Shown in pieces: positions 19,078 to 27,935 of a stretch of 64,000 nt of DNA. The position numbers and the translations under genes were made by a program. This DNA is from Pseudoalteromonas citrea (GTDB taxonomy: Bacteria > Pseudomonadota > Gammaproteobacteria > Enterobacterales > Alteromonadaceae), in assembly GCF_000238375.3 (NCBI RefSeq), contig NZ_AHBZ03000027.1:62001-126000 (forward strand). Reading direction: 5' to 3'. Position 1 is the stretch's first letter. Every line of letters begins with the position of its first letter. The notes below the pieces were generated by a model. That model did not search any database. It saw only the letters and a list, made by a program, of their open reading frames with translations, and had not been told where the DNA came from.

Positions 19078-21249
19078 ATGAAGAGATTTTTTCTTGCCAG
19101 CATATTGTCATCTAGCATTGCTGTTATTTTAACCGGTTGTGAGAATACATCATCTAAAGCATCTGATGTTGAAGCCACGGTTAAAAAAGTGACTATATCC
19201 CCCCCCATTGCAGAGAAAGTAACACACGTAACAAAAATTCATGGTTATGAAATGCGTGATGATTACCACTGGTTACGAGACGATTCTCGTAGTGATGAAA
19301 AGGTCATTGCGCATTTGACTCGAGAAAATATGTACAGTGATTCTATACTTAAGCCAACAGAGCAATTACAAAGTACATTGTTTGATGAAATAAAAGGAAG
19401 AATGGTTAAAGATAATCGTTCGGTACCCGTTAAAGACGGTCAATTTTATTATTTCACCGAAACCTTAGGTGAGCAAGAATATCCATCTTTGTATCGGAGT
19501 AACAGTGTTTCGGGGAGTGATCCGACGTTACTATTTAATATGAATGATCATGCTAAAGACCATGACTATTACAATATTGCAGACTTCTCTGTAAGCCCGA
19601 ATGATAAATTATTAGCATATTCAGAAGATACGGTTAGCCGCCGCATTTACACTATTCGAGTAAAAGACTTATCAACCGGAAGCTACTTAAAAGAAGAACT
19701 CAAAGGAGTGCAAGGCGGTATCGTGTGGGGCAACGATAACAAAACACTGTATTATGTAAAAAAAGATCCGGTGTCTTTGTTGGGTAACCAAGTTTTTAGA
19801 CATACTTTAGGTCAACCTCAAAGTGCTGATGAGTTAGTCTACGAAGAGAAAGATAACACTTATTATACTTATATTAGTAAGAGTAAAGATGGTAAATATA
19901 TTTATATTCACCACTCTAGTACTGAGTCTAAAGGGGTTTCATTAATTGATGCAAATGACCGTATTTCGGTGCCTCAGCGTTTTATTACGCGAGAAAAAGG
20001 GCTGGAGTACAGTGTTTCTAAATTAAACGATTGGTTCTATATTTCAACCAACTTAAATGCTGTTAATTTTAAATTAATGAAAGTTCATGAAACGAAGTTT
20101 TCAGATAAAAGAAATTGGCAAACAGTGATTGAACATGATGATAAAGAAAAGTTTGAACGTGTCGTATTATTTGATGCTCACTTGGTTTATCAGACCCGAA
20201 AAATGGGTCAGTCATACGTCACGATACGAGATTTAACCGATGATCACGAACATCAATTAACATTTAATGATCCAGCCTATTTAGTAAGGTTAACAGGTAA
20301 CCAAGAACTGAATAATAATGCTGTACGGTTGAGTTATTCAAGCATGACGACGCCGATGACTACCTTTGAAGTAGACTTAAAGAACTATAAAAAAGCGACG
20401 TTAAAAGAAACTCAGGTTTTAGGTGGTTTTAATTCTGATGATTATGCCTCTGAGCGCCTATTTATTACTGCGAGAGATGGAGTTAAGGTTCCTGTATCTT
20501 TGGTTTATAAGAAATCGTTATTCAAAAAAGATGGCTCTAACCCTCTTTTACAATACGCTTATGGCTCTTATGGATATACAAAAGATGCGAGCTTCTCAAA
20601 TGCTTCTCTGAGTTTACTTGACCGAGGTTTTGTTTACGCAATTGCACATATACGTGGCTCTCAAATGTTGGGCCGACAATGGTATGAAGATGGGAAAAAA
20701 TTAAATAAAAAGAATACTTTTAATGATTTTGTTGATGTAACTCGTGCACTTGTTACACAAAGTTATGCGGATGAAAATAAAGTATACGCGCAAGGAGGAA
20801 GTGCTGGTGGATTGCTTATGGGAGCTGTCGTAAACCAAGCACCAGAACTATACCATGGCGTACATGCTGCGGTACCATTTGTCGATGTGATAAATACGAT
20901 GTTGGATGAAACACTGCCACTGACAACCAATGAATATGATGAATGGGGTAACCCGAATGATAAAACATACTTTGATTACATGCGCTCTTATTCGCCCTAT
21001 GATCAAGTATCGGATCAAGACTATCCAAATATGTTGGTGACAACGGGGTTGCATGATTCTCAGGTACAATACTTTGAGCCTGCAAAATGGGTAGCGAAGT
21101 TAAGAGAAAAGAAAACTGATAACAATAAGTTGTTATTTAAAGTTGATATGCAAGCAGGGCATGGTGGTGCATCTGGGCGCTATAAAAGCATCAAAGATAG
21201 AGCGCTACATTATGCTTTCTTTATTGAGTTAGCTAACGGCAGGTTATAG
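19078..21249 (+). CDS. Oligopeptidase B-like prolyl oligopeptidase family S9 serine peptidase (lipoprotein)
   Basis: The 723-residue protein has a signal with lipobox ILTGC (Cys near residue 21), so it is probably anchored in the envelope, unlike cytosolic E. coli PtrB. An N-terminal beta-propeller (about 60-440, beginning HGYEMRDDYHWLRDD) is followed by an alpha/beta-hydrolase domain. The serine is in QGGSAGGLLMG, the aspartate in TGLHDSQVQYFEP and the histidine in QAGHGGASGR. These motifs fit oligopeptidase B, which cuts short peptides after Arg/Lys, better than prolyl oligopeptidase. The gene is alone, with AAAGGA before the ATG and a strong hairpin after it. Confidence 0.9.
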   Translation: MKRFFLASILSSSIAVILTGCENTSSKASDVEATVKKVTISPPIAEKVTHVTKIHGYEMRDDYHWLRDDSRSDEKVIAHLTRENMYSDSILKPTEQLQSTLFDEIKGRMVKDNRSVPVKDGQFYYFTETLGEQEYPSLYRSNSVSGSDPTLLFNMNDHAKDHDYYNIADFSVSPNDKLLAYSEDTVSRRIYTIRVKDLSTGSYLKEELKGVQGGIVWGNDNKTLYYVKKDPVSLLGNQVFRHTLGQPQSADELVYEEKDNTYYTYISKSKDGKYIYIHHSSTESKGVSLIDANDRISVPQRFITREKGLEYSVSKLNDWFYISTNLNAVNFKLMKVHETKFSDKRNWQTVIEHDDKEKFERVVLFDAHLVYQTRKMGQSYVTIRDLTDDHEHQLTFNDPAYLVRLTGNQELNNNAVRLSYSSMTTPMTTFEVDLKNYKKATLKETQVLGGFNSDDYASERLFITARDGVKVPVSLVYKKSLFKKDGSNPLLQYAYGSYGYTKDASFSNASLSLLDRGFVYAIAHIRGSQMLGRQWYEDGKKLNKKNTFNDFVDVTRALVTQSYADENKVYAQGGSAGGLLMGAVVNQAPELYHGVHAAVPFVDVINTMLDETLPLTTNEYDEWGNPNDKTYFDYMRSYSPYDQVSDQDYPNMLVTTGLHDSQVQYFEPAKWVAKLREKKTDNNKLLFKVDMQAGHGGASGRYKSIKDRALHYAFFIELANGRL

Positions 21250-21253
21250 CATG

Positions 21254-21297
21254 TATAAAAGTGGTACTAGTCTTATAGACTAAGTACCACTTTTATA
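21254..21297 (+). terminator. Long stem-loop after the oligopeptidase gene
   Basis: Arms TATAAAAGTGGTACT (21254-21268) and AGTACCACTTTTATA (21283-21297) are extended by AGTCT/AGACT around a TAT loop, with one bulged A. It starts 5 bp after the stop codon. The 5'-TTTTATA of the right arm supplies only a short T-run. The remaining sequence to 21606 shows no other gene. Confidence 0.65.
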
Positions 21298-21606
21298 ACT
21301 TGATACGTTTTATATCGAAGTACAGTGTTTTTAGCCTATTATTTTGTATGATATGTCTTACAACTCAGGGGTTTGCATATTTACTTCCTTTACAGAAATA
21401 GTGTTTTTTGTATATAAAACTAGTTCTTTTTTCTGGTTATTAATATTTTCATACCGATACTTTGCTGAGCCTATTTTCTGTACTTCCCCGTAATTAGGGT
21501 ATTTTGGCATTGGGATAAGTCCCACAATGAATACTTAATTTTAAAGTTCTTGTTATACTAGAATTATAACTCTAACAGCCAAATAGATATGGATATCTGG
21601 AATATT

Positions 21607-22122
21607 ATGAAATGGATTTTAGCCTGTCTGCTATGGGTGTGTGCAGTGGACTATACCTTTGCTGCAAACACGCAATTTAGTAAAGCGACCTGTGAAAAGC
21701 TGGCATATAAGCGCGCCGTATTAATTAGCCAGATGACACAACAAAGCAGTCATAGTGTTGATTTTTCTGCACAAGAACAGCGTATTTTTGTTTTATTACT
21801 CCGGCATTGCAAAGATGAACAATCAAGCGATGATCATGCCCTTGCGTTACCTGATGAGCAGCTCTTAAATGCCCCTCTAGAGAATATGACTTATGCTGGA
21901 AAGTTATTCACGGATGATAAGAAGCAATATGAGTGGCAAAGATTCTATGTTATTCCACAGCAATGCCGCGAAAAAGGATCAAATGTAACTCAGTTTGTCT
22001 GGTGTAGCCAAAACAAGAGCAAACAAAAAAAACGTTTTGAGCTTGCGTGGCAAAGTGGTGCGCTTAATGTGAGCCAACAAACAGGCTATTCTTTAGTTGC
22101 AGTTCGGCGTATGGGTATATAG
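21607..22122 (+). CDS. Hypothetical exported protein
   Basis: I do not recognise this protein. The preferred start is the ATG at 21607, which has GGA 5 nt upstream. An upstream in-frame ATG at 21589 has no ribosome site. The product of about 171 residues begins with a signal peptide (KWILACLLWVCAVDYTFAA, cut near residue 20). The mature part is helical and charged in the first half and contains several cysteines (ATCEK, RHCKD, QQCRE, VWCSQ) that could pair as disulfides in the periplasm. The gene is 124 bp upstream of the phosphodiesterase gene and may share its transcript. Confidence 0.6.
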   Translation: MKWILACLLWVCAVDYTFAANTQFSKATCEKLAYKRAVLISQMTQQSSHSVDFSAQEQRIFVLLLRHCKDEQSSDDHALALPDEQLLNAPLENMTYAGKLFTDDKKQYEWQRFYVIPQQCREKGSNVTQFVWCSQNKSKQKKRFELAWQSGALNVSQQTGYSLVAVRRMGI

Positions 22123-22246
22123 TACAATACATATCTTAAGAAATAATAAATTCAAATGTGTTTCCTGCCGCAATTATTTTTATTGTCATACGCTTAGCGT
22201 AATAATGCCATTCTACCTTAGAGATTACAAAATTTGGAAATATGGT

Positions 22247-23437
22247 ATGTACAATGTGGTAAAGCGTCTGTTATTGGCGAGTTTCTTTTTTTCTGTTGCA
22301 GCATCAGCTCAACAACAGTCTGTAGTGCTAATATCACTGGATGGGTTTCGCTGGGATTATATTGAAAAGCATCGCGCCAAAGGGCTTGCCAATATAGCCA
22401 AACAGGGTGTTCGAGTAAACAAAATGTGGCCTGTGTATCCGAGTAAAACATTTCCCAATCATATTTCAATTATTACAGGTTTACGGCCGATTAATCATGG
22501 GGTGATTGATAATAAATTTTGTGACAAAAAGCGAGATCAATGTTACAAAATGGGCAGCGGAAAAGACGATAGTACGTGGCTCAATGGTATTCCTCTTTGG
22601 AACTTAGCACAAATGCAAGGGCTAAAATCAGCAGCTTATTTTTGGCCTGAATCAGATGCCCGATTTAATGGCATGGTGCCTAATTATTACTACCACTATT
22701 CACAGCAAAGTGATTATCAAGCGCGAATAGATCAAATCGTTCAGTGGCTTTCTCTTGATCAATCACAGCGACCTAGCTTTGTTGCTGGGTATTTTTCTTT
22801 GGTCGATTCTTTAGGGCATGAATTTGGCCCTGATAGCGCTGAAGTTTATGATGCAGTTCAGCAGGTTGATACATTAATAACACAGCTGCACAATCGGTTA
22901 GCGAAGCTACCTCAGCCAATAAATCTCATTGTGGTATCTGATCATGGTATGTCTAATGTGGACAGCACACGAACAATAGATATCGGTGAACTTGCAATAC
23001 CTGATAATTGGGTTGTAAAAAATACGGGCCCTCGGGTTTTGATTTATACCAAAGATGCCAGTGAGGCTGACAAAGTTGTGGTGATTAAAAAAATACATGC
23101 TCAGGCGAGAGGTCGATTTGTTATTGTAAAGGAACAGACGTTAGCTGAGCGCCATTACTTAGGATCATCTCGGATCCCTGATATTATATTAGAAACAAAA
23201 GCGCCGCGCGTTTTTAGTCAAGGGAATAAAGTGCCATATCAGGGAACTCATGGGTATGCCAATACCAATGATATGGCCGCAATGTTTGTGGCATATGGTC
23301 CTGCGTTTAAATCAAGCATGGTTATTAACGAGATGGAAAACTTAGAGATTTACCCTATTGTAAGTGAAATCCTGGGGTTAAAATTAATGAACACTGTAGA
23401 CAGTGATGGAGCAGTACTGCGCCAAGCTTTAAAGTAA
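22247..23437 (+). CDS. Ectonucleotide pyrophosphatase/phosphodiesterase family (alkaline phosphatase superfamily)
   Basis: The start at 22247 is chosen because it begins a clean signal peptide (VVKRLLLASFFFSVAASAQ). The longer frame from 22097 would place 50 unlikely residues before it. The mature enzyme of about 380 residues has all NPP metal motifs: SLDGFRWDY (Asp ligand), PSKTFPNHISIITG with the Thr nucleophile, DSLGHEFGPDS, VVSDHGMS (Asp-His) and GTHGY. It would hydrolyse nucleotides or phosphodiesters in the periplasm or outside the cell, perhaps to obtain phosphate. The gene ends 2 bp from a convergent small gene. Confidence 0.9.
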   Translation: MYNVVKRLLLASFFFSVAASAQQQSVVLISLDGFRWDYIEKHRAKGLANIAKQGVRVNKMWPVYPSKTFPNHISIITGLRPINHGVIDNKFCDKKRDQCYKMGSGKDDSTWLNGIPLWNLAQMQGLKSAAYFWPESDARFNGMVPNYYYHYSQQSDYQARIDQIVQWLSLDQSQRPSFVAGYFSLVDSLGHEFGPDSAEVYDAVQQVDTLITQLHNRLAKLPQPINLIVVSDHGMSNVDSTRTIDIGELAIPDNWVVKNTGPRVLIYTKDASEADKVVVIKKIHAQARGRFVIVKEQTLAERHYLGSSRIPDIILETKAPRVFSQGNKVPYQGTHGYANTNDMAAMFVAYGPAFKSSMVINEMENLEIYPIVSEILGLKLMNTVDSDGAVLRQALK

Positions 23438-23439
23438 TG

Positions 23440-23667
23440 CTATTTTTTCTTGTGCTTACGAGGCATGACCCTTGAGCCTAATGCATACACTACATAGACT
23501 AAAATAAGAGAGTTTCCGAGGACGAGTAAGTCTTTTTCACTGACAAATATCCACAGCGCTGCAAGTAAAATAAATGCAACTGTGAAATGTGAAACGAGGG
23601 GATTTACCTTAGTCTTTTTCATTAGTAGAGATGAGCCCTTAATTAAATATTTGACTTTAACTTCCAT
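23440..23667 (-). CDS. Small hypothetical membrane protein
   Basis: The 75-residue product has two hydrophobic segments (FTVAFILLAALWIFV and LGNSLILVYVVYALG) and a very basic tail (RVMPRKHKKK), so a hairpin inner-membrane protein with both ends in the cytoplasm is likely. An alternative start is the Met at 23622 (MKKTKVNPL). Neither start has a convincing ribosome site. I recognise no family. It lies tail-to-tail with the phosphodiesterase gene. Confidence 0.5.
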   Translation of the reverse strand: MEVKVKYLIKGSSLLMKKTKVNPLVSHFTVAFILLAALWIFVSEKDLLVLGNSLILVYVVYALGSRVMPRKHKKK

Positions 23668-23871
23668 GATTATACATTGAGCAAGTGTATTAAGCGACTA
23701 TTGGGATTGTGTTGAGTTGCTTGAACCACAGTGAGTTAGTAATGGGTGGAAATATAGGTGAATACCTGTTCATTTATTCTCAGATTGATACAGAATAAAG
23801 AGAAATAGTAAAAGTCAGTTATTATTTTGGCGAACGATAAGACTGATGTATGTTTTTAACAAGGAATGGGA

Positions 23872-25452
23872 ATGTTAGGCTGTTTGAATTCAACCAAACA
23901 AATTGATCTAAAAAGGCTGATTTTTTTATTGGCTTTTTTTAGTATGGTGATAACTTTAGGGAATTCACTATATGCGACATTTAGAGTACAAAAAACTCTG
24001 CTAATTGAAGACACGCTTGAGGCTAATCGAGTGTATGCGACAAAATTGGCAGAAATAACTGAGCTATTTTTGAACTCAGTCGTTACTCAGTTGAAGTTCA
24101 GCGCAAACTATATAGGAACAGACTACGATAACTCGGTGACGCGTAATCAGGAATTACAGCGTTTAATAAAACAAACATCGAGCTTCAATTCTGCCGTGAT
24201 AGTCAATGCTGAAGGAAAAGTGTTATCTATAGCACCTAGTTCATTAAACCTTGAAGGTATCGTGGTAGAAAGTGCGCAAGGCAGGGCTCCGCTGTCGCGT
24301 AAAAAACCGCATATCTCTACTCCGTTCGTTTCCCCTGCGGGGAATCTGATTATAAGTGTGTCTCATCCAATATTTGATAAAATAGGGAAATATCAGGGGT
24401 TTATTGCGGCAAGTATTTACTTACAAGGCGATAATATTCTTAATCGCTTATTAGGGAAACATCACTACAGTGATGGTTCTTACCTTTATGTCGTAGACCA
24501 AAATAAGCAGCTTATATACCATGTTGACGCTGAGCGGGTGGGAACGACTATTCAAAGTAATCGAGCAATTGAAGATGCTGTTTCCGGTAAGTCTGGTGTA
24601 AGGGTATTACGCAATAGTCAAGGTACTGACATGCTGAGCGGGTATGCATCGGTGCCAATATCTGGGTGGGGTGTGGTAGCACAAAGGCCCCTTAAAGTAA
24701 CGTTGGCTCAACTCAATGATACGATTTTGAGCGTCCTTAAAAGTACGTTGCCTGTTACCATATTCACTTTATTGTTGATATTAGTGTTTGGCTCGAAAAT
24801 AGCTAAGCCGCTATGGAAACTGGCTGTCGGTGTCAGGGCAATGGACAGGTATGCTCAATCGAACGTTCAAAAAATTGATGCGTGGTATTTTGAAGCCGAG
24901 CATTTGAAGCAAGCGATTGTTTCAGGCACAGAGTTAGTCGGGAGAACGATACAAGAGTATGATTTAGACCGTCAAAAAGACCCCTTAACTCAGCTATTAA
25001 ATCGTCGGGGAATGTTGGTTAAGCTTGAGTACTTTCAAAGGATAAAAAAACCATTTTCGGTCATTGCGTTAGATATAGATCATTTTAAACACATAAATGA
25101 CAAGTTTGGTCATGATGTTGGCGACCAAGTGATCCGAACTTTGGCGGAGCTGATGCAAAACAGTGCCAGAGAACAAGATGTGATATGTCGAACTGGAGGT
25201 GAAGAGTTCTGTATATTTTTGCCTAATGTTGATATTGGACATGCGGTATCGATTGCGGAAAGGTTGAGGGTTGATGTTTCAAACCACTTATTTCCTCCTG
25301 TAGCTAAGGTACATATTTCGCTTGGAGTTGCTCACAGTTCAAGTGACGTATGTGATTTTCATCATGTCCTTAAAAATGCAGATAAAGCCCTTTATCAAGC
25401 AAAGCGCGATGGCAGAAATAGAACGGCGGTCAGGGATTGTGAAGCTGCCTAG
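23872..25452 (+). CDS. Diguanylate cyclase, membrane dCache-GGDEF
   Basis: The ATG at 23872 is preferred, because AAGGA lies 6 nt before it but directly abuts the alternative ATG at 23866. The 526-residue protein has a TM helix near residues 14-34. A periplasmic double-Cache sensor follows (about 35-280, with VVDQNKQLIYHVDAERVG and ISGWGVVAQRPL), then a second TM (TLPVTIFTLLLILVFG) and a C-terminal GGDEF domain. The active loop reads GGEEF, the substrate-binding block is ALDIDHFKHINDKFGHDVGD, and the RxxD inhibitory site (REQD) is five residues before GGEEF. It should make c-di-GMP with product inhibition. The ligand is unknown. Confidence 0.93.
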   Translation: MLGCLNSTKQIDLKRLIFLLAFFSMVITLGNSLYATFRVQKTLLIEDTLEANRVYATKLAEITELFLNSVVTQLKFSANYIGTDYDNSVTRNQELQRLIKQTSSFNSAVIVNAEGKVLSIAPSSLNLEGIVVESAQGRAPLSRKKPHISTPFVSPAGNLIISVSHPIFDKIGKYQGFIAASIYLQGDNILNRLLGKHHYSDGSYLYVVDQNKQLIYHVDAERVGTTIQSNRAIEDAVSGKSGVRVLRNSQGTDMLSGYASVPISGWGVVAQRPLKVTLAQLNDTILSVLKSTLPVTIFTLLLILVFGSKIAKPLWKLAVGVRAMDRYAQSNVQKIDAWYFEAEHLKQAIVSGTELVGRTIQEYDLDRQKDPLTQLLNRRGMLVKLEYFQRIKKPFSVIALDIDHFKHINDKFGHDVGDQVIRTLAELMQNSAREQDVICRTGGEEFCIFLPNVDIGHAVSIAERLRVDVSNHLFPPVAKVHISLGVAHSSSDVCDFHHVLKNADKALYQAKRDGRNRTAVRDCEAA

Positions 25453-25457
25453 CCTTA

Positions 25458-25488
25458 TTTAAGTGCTCATGACTATTGAGCACTTAAA
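25458..25488. terminator. Bidirectional terminator between convergent genes
   Basis: Perfect 12-bp arms (TTTAAGTGCTCA / TGAGCACTTAAA) with a 7-base loop fill the 46-bp gap between two convergent genes. Confidence 0.8.
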
Positions 25489-25498
25489 CATGGGAATA

Positions 25499-25912
25499 TT
25501 AGGTACTACAGCGAAAACTGACGTTAATTAAATAGGGTTTACCTAATGAATGTTCAGCGCTAGCACCTGCCAAAGAAGCAATTGCACCGGCATCATCGAC
25601 ATAACCATCGCCTAGTACCCAAAGCCAGGTTCCTGCATTGGATATAATCTGAGCTGTGGATTTATCGTTTAAGAAGGTTTGCTCATCTTGCTCCCCCTGA
25701 TAAGTCACAGACTCATTGATGACATACATTGATTGTGCATCTTTTTTACAAAAGTGTGTGGCTTGATTAAGGGCTTCCTGTATGCCCTCACCGCGTTCTG
25801 ATGCCTTAATAATAACATAGTGTTGATTATCTGAGCTTGGACGAACATCATCATGATGTGCGCATGCCGCTAATACCGAAATTACGCCGAATGCAAGTAA
25901 GGTGTTTTTCAT
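25499..25912 (-). CDS. Small lipoprotein, function unknown
   Basis: The ATG at 25912 has GGGAGAGC upstream and starts a lipoprotein signal (MKNTLLAFGVISVLAACAHHD, lipobox LAAC). The longer frame from 25954 would spoil it. The mature part of about 120 residues includes a helix rich in Glu/Gln (SERGEGIQEALNQATHFCKKDAQSMYV) and ends with FRCST. Two cysteines could pair. It vaguely resembles small outer-membrane lipoproteins, but I cannot name a family. It is convergent with the diguanylate cyclase gene. Confidence 0.65.
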   Translation of the reverse strand: MKNTLLAFGVISVLAACAHHDDVRPSSDNQHYVIIKASERGEGIQEALNQATHFCKKDAQSMYVINESVTYQGEQDEQTFLNDKSTAQIISNAGTWLWVLGDGYVDDAGAIASLAGASAEHSLGKPYLINVSFRCST

Positions 25913-26144
25913 TGTTGCTCTCCCAGTTGTGTATAGGGTAATTATTCCGCGCAAAGCTTAATTTCACCAGTAAGAAACTGTTAAAATTTGCATGCGAAAG
26001 TGAGTTAAAACTTACAGTTCTAAGGAGTCTTACATAAGTTAGGTACACTTTTTATCGAGAGTGAGTGAAAAGCGTGACTAAACTCGGTATCATGTCGCGA
26101 TTTAGGGGTCGCGCAGTGGCCTGTAGAATAATTTAGGAGTACAT

Positions 26145-27551
26145 ATGGGTCAAACGCTAAAAGTCCCTCATACCTTGATCCTACTATTGGGTATGATGGT
26201 AATTGCTTTATTTGCTACATGGGTAGTGCCTCAAGGCTTTTTTGAAACACAGTTATCAGATTCAGGGCGACAAATGGTCGTTGCTGGCACGTATCAAGTT
26301 ATTGAAGAAAAAACGTTCCTTACTCCTTGGGATTTATTAACGGCGATCCCGCGTGCTTTTGCTGGTGCACAAGATGTGATCTTCTTCGTGCTGATCGTAG
26401 GTGGTGTGCTCGCGATAGCAAGAGCGACAGGCACAGTTGATGCTTTAATTGGCCGGCTGTTAGAAAAATATGGTTCAAAACCCGAAAAGCTTATCTTTAT
26501 GGTGGTTTTCTGCTTTGCGATGGCATCTAGTAGTATAGGTACGGCTGGAGAATACATCCCATTCGTTCTTATTTTAGTGGCTTTGTGTAAAGCGATGCGG
26601 CTAGATGCAATGACTGCAGTTGGTATGATTGTTGCGGGCTATGGCATCGGGTATGGTGTTTCTGCGTTTAATCCATTTACCGTGCTTATTGCACAGCAAA
26701 TTGCGGAAATACCTGTTTATTCAGGGATTTGGTTGAGGTTAGCTATTTTTGTGCCTTTTGTTTTAATTGGCTTCCACCATGTTTGGCAGTATGCGCAAAG
26801 GGTAAAACAAGATCCAAGTTCTTCAATGATGATTGGTGTGGCATGTCCACTTGATGGGAAGGAACAGCCGAGTTATCCCAAGTTAGAAACAAGACACCAA
26901 ATAATTTTGGGCAGCTTTTTGATCACATTAACCATTGCTGTTTGGGGTATTGCGACAAAAGGCTGGTACCTATATGAGCTGGGTGGTGTATTTATTGCTT
27001 GGGGAGCGGTAATTGCTATTTTAGGTAAGCTGTCAGCAGATGAGACGGCTGAACGCTTTATTGAAGGTGTTTCAGATTTAGTGACTACAGCAATTCTTAT
27101 TGGTGTTGCCCGTGGTATTGCGCTGATTCTAGAAGACGGACAAATATTACATACCTTAGTGCATAGCATGTCTTTACCACTGTCTTATGTAAGTGCTGAA
27201 ATTTCTGCTGTGGGTATGTTAGTTATTCAAACATTACTCAACACATTCATTCCTTCAGGCTCTGGTCAGGCCTATGTAACGATGCCTCTAATGGTGCCGT
27301 TGGGTGATTTAGTAGGCGTACCTCGCCAAGTGGCGGTGCTGGCATACCAATTTGGTGATGGCTTCTCAAATATGATCATCCCCACAAATGCAGTATTAAT
27401 GGGGATCATTGGTATGGCTGGTGTGCCTTATACGCATTGGTTCCGTTTTTGTTTACCATTATTATTAAAGCTAATGGCGGCGGCATCTTTTGTCTTAGTT
27501 CTAGCTGTATATTTTGGGTATGGGCTTGATGTTCAACCCGTTATTGCATAG
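26145..27551 (+). CDS. YfcC family (C4-dicarboxylate anaerobic carrier-like) membrane transporter
   Basis: The 468-residue protein has about eleven to twelve membrane segments and the hallmarks of the YfcC/ArcD-like IT-superfamily. These are TWVVPQGFFE near the start, FVLIVGGVLAIARATGTVDALIGRL, the re-entrant-like block SSSIGTAGEYIPFVLILVAL, NPFTVLIAQ, and in the second half FIPSGSGQAYVTMPLMVPLGDL and QFGDGFSNMIIPTN. Members have been proposed as amino-acid or short-carboxylate transporters, and the substrate is not predictable. TAGGAG precedes the ATG. A classical terminator follows, so this is a one-gene unit. Confidence 0.88.
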   Translation: MGQTLKVPHTLILLLGMMVIALFATWVVPQGFFETQLSDSGRQMVVAGTYQVIEEKTFLTPWDLLTAIPRAFAGAQDVIFFVLIVGGVLAIARATGTVDALIGRLLEKYGSKPEKLIFMVVFCFAMASSSIGTAGEYIPFVLILVALCKAMRLDAMTAVGMIVAGYGIGYGVSAFNPFTVLIAQQIAEIPVYSGIWLRLAIFVPFVLIGFHHVWQYAQRVKQDPSSSMMIGVACPLDGKEQPSYPKLETRHQIILGSFLITLTIAVWGIATKGWYLYELGGVFIAWGAVIAILGKLSADETAERFIEGVSDLVTTAILIGVARGIALILEDGQILHTLVHSMSLPLSYVSAEISAVGMLVIQTLLNTFIPSGSGQAYVTMPLMVPLGDLVGVPRQVAVLAYQFGDGFSNMIIPTNAVLMGIIGMAGVPYTHWFRFCLPLLLKLMAAASFVLVLAVYFGYGLDVQPVIA

Positions 27552-27565
27552 AAGGCTATAAATCG

Positions 27566-27610
27566 TGCAAGCCACCCGTTGCGTTATGTGCACTGGTGGC
27601 TTGCATTTTT
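27566..27610 (+). terminator. Rho-independent terminator after the YfcC-type gene
   Basis: Perfect 11-bp arms (TGCAAGCCACC / GGTGGCTTGCA) followed at once by TTTTT. Confidence 0.9.
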
Positions 27611-27655
27611 AGGCCAATATTACATTAAACGTTATATATTAGTTTGTATTAAAAA

Positions 27656-27679
27656 ATTATGCATACCAGTATGCATAAT
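27656..27679. promoter_or_regulatory. 24-bp palindrome, possible operator
   Basis: ATTATGCATA and TATGCATAAT flank a CCAG centre. The site lies in a 384-bp gene-free stretch, 257 bp before the GGDEF-EAL gene. No T-run follows, so an operator is more likely than a terminator. No regulator can be named. Confidence 0.4.
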
Positions 27680-27935
27680 AATGCTTTCATTAAGTTTAAA
27701 ACTAATTAGTTCATTCATTCACCCACCCATGTACTTTTGATGGAAAAACACTAATCAATATTCCTACCCTTGAAATATAGTTTTTCAAACTACCAAAACA
27801 GATCTAAAATTTAACGACTTTGACATTATATCTCAACTTTTATTGATCTCAATTGAGGTTAACGGTAGTTTAATAAGCTAACATCCGAATTAAATTCACA
27901 TAACCCTATTAAATAATCAAAGATGCGAATAAATC

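Noticed and set aside
22097-22246. Longer N-terminus for the nucleotide pyrophosphatase
   Set aside because: It would overlap the preceding gene and put 50 residues before a well-formed signal peptide that starts at 22247.
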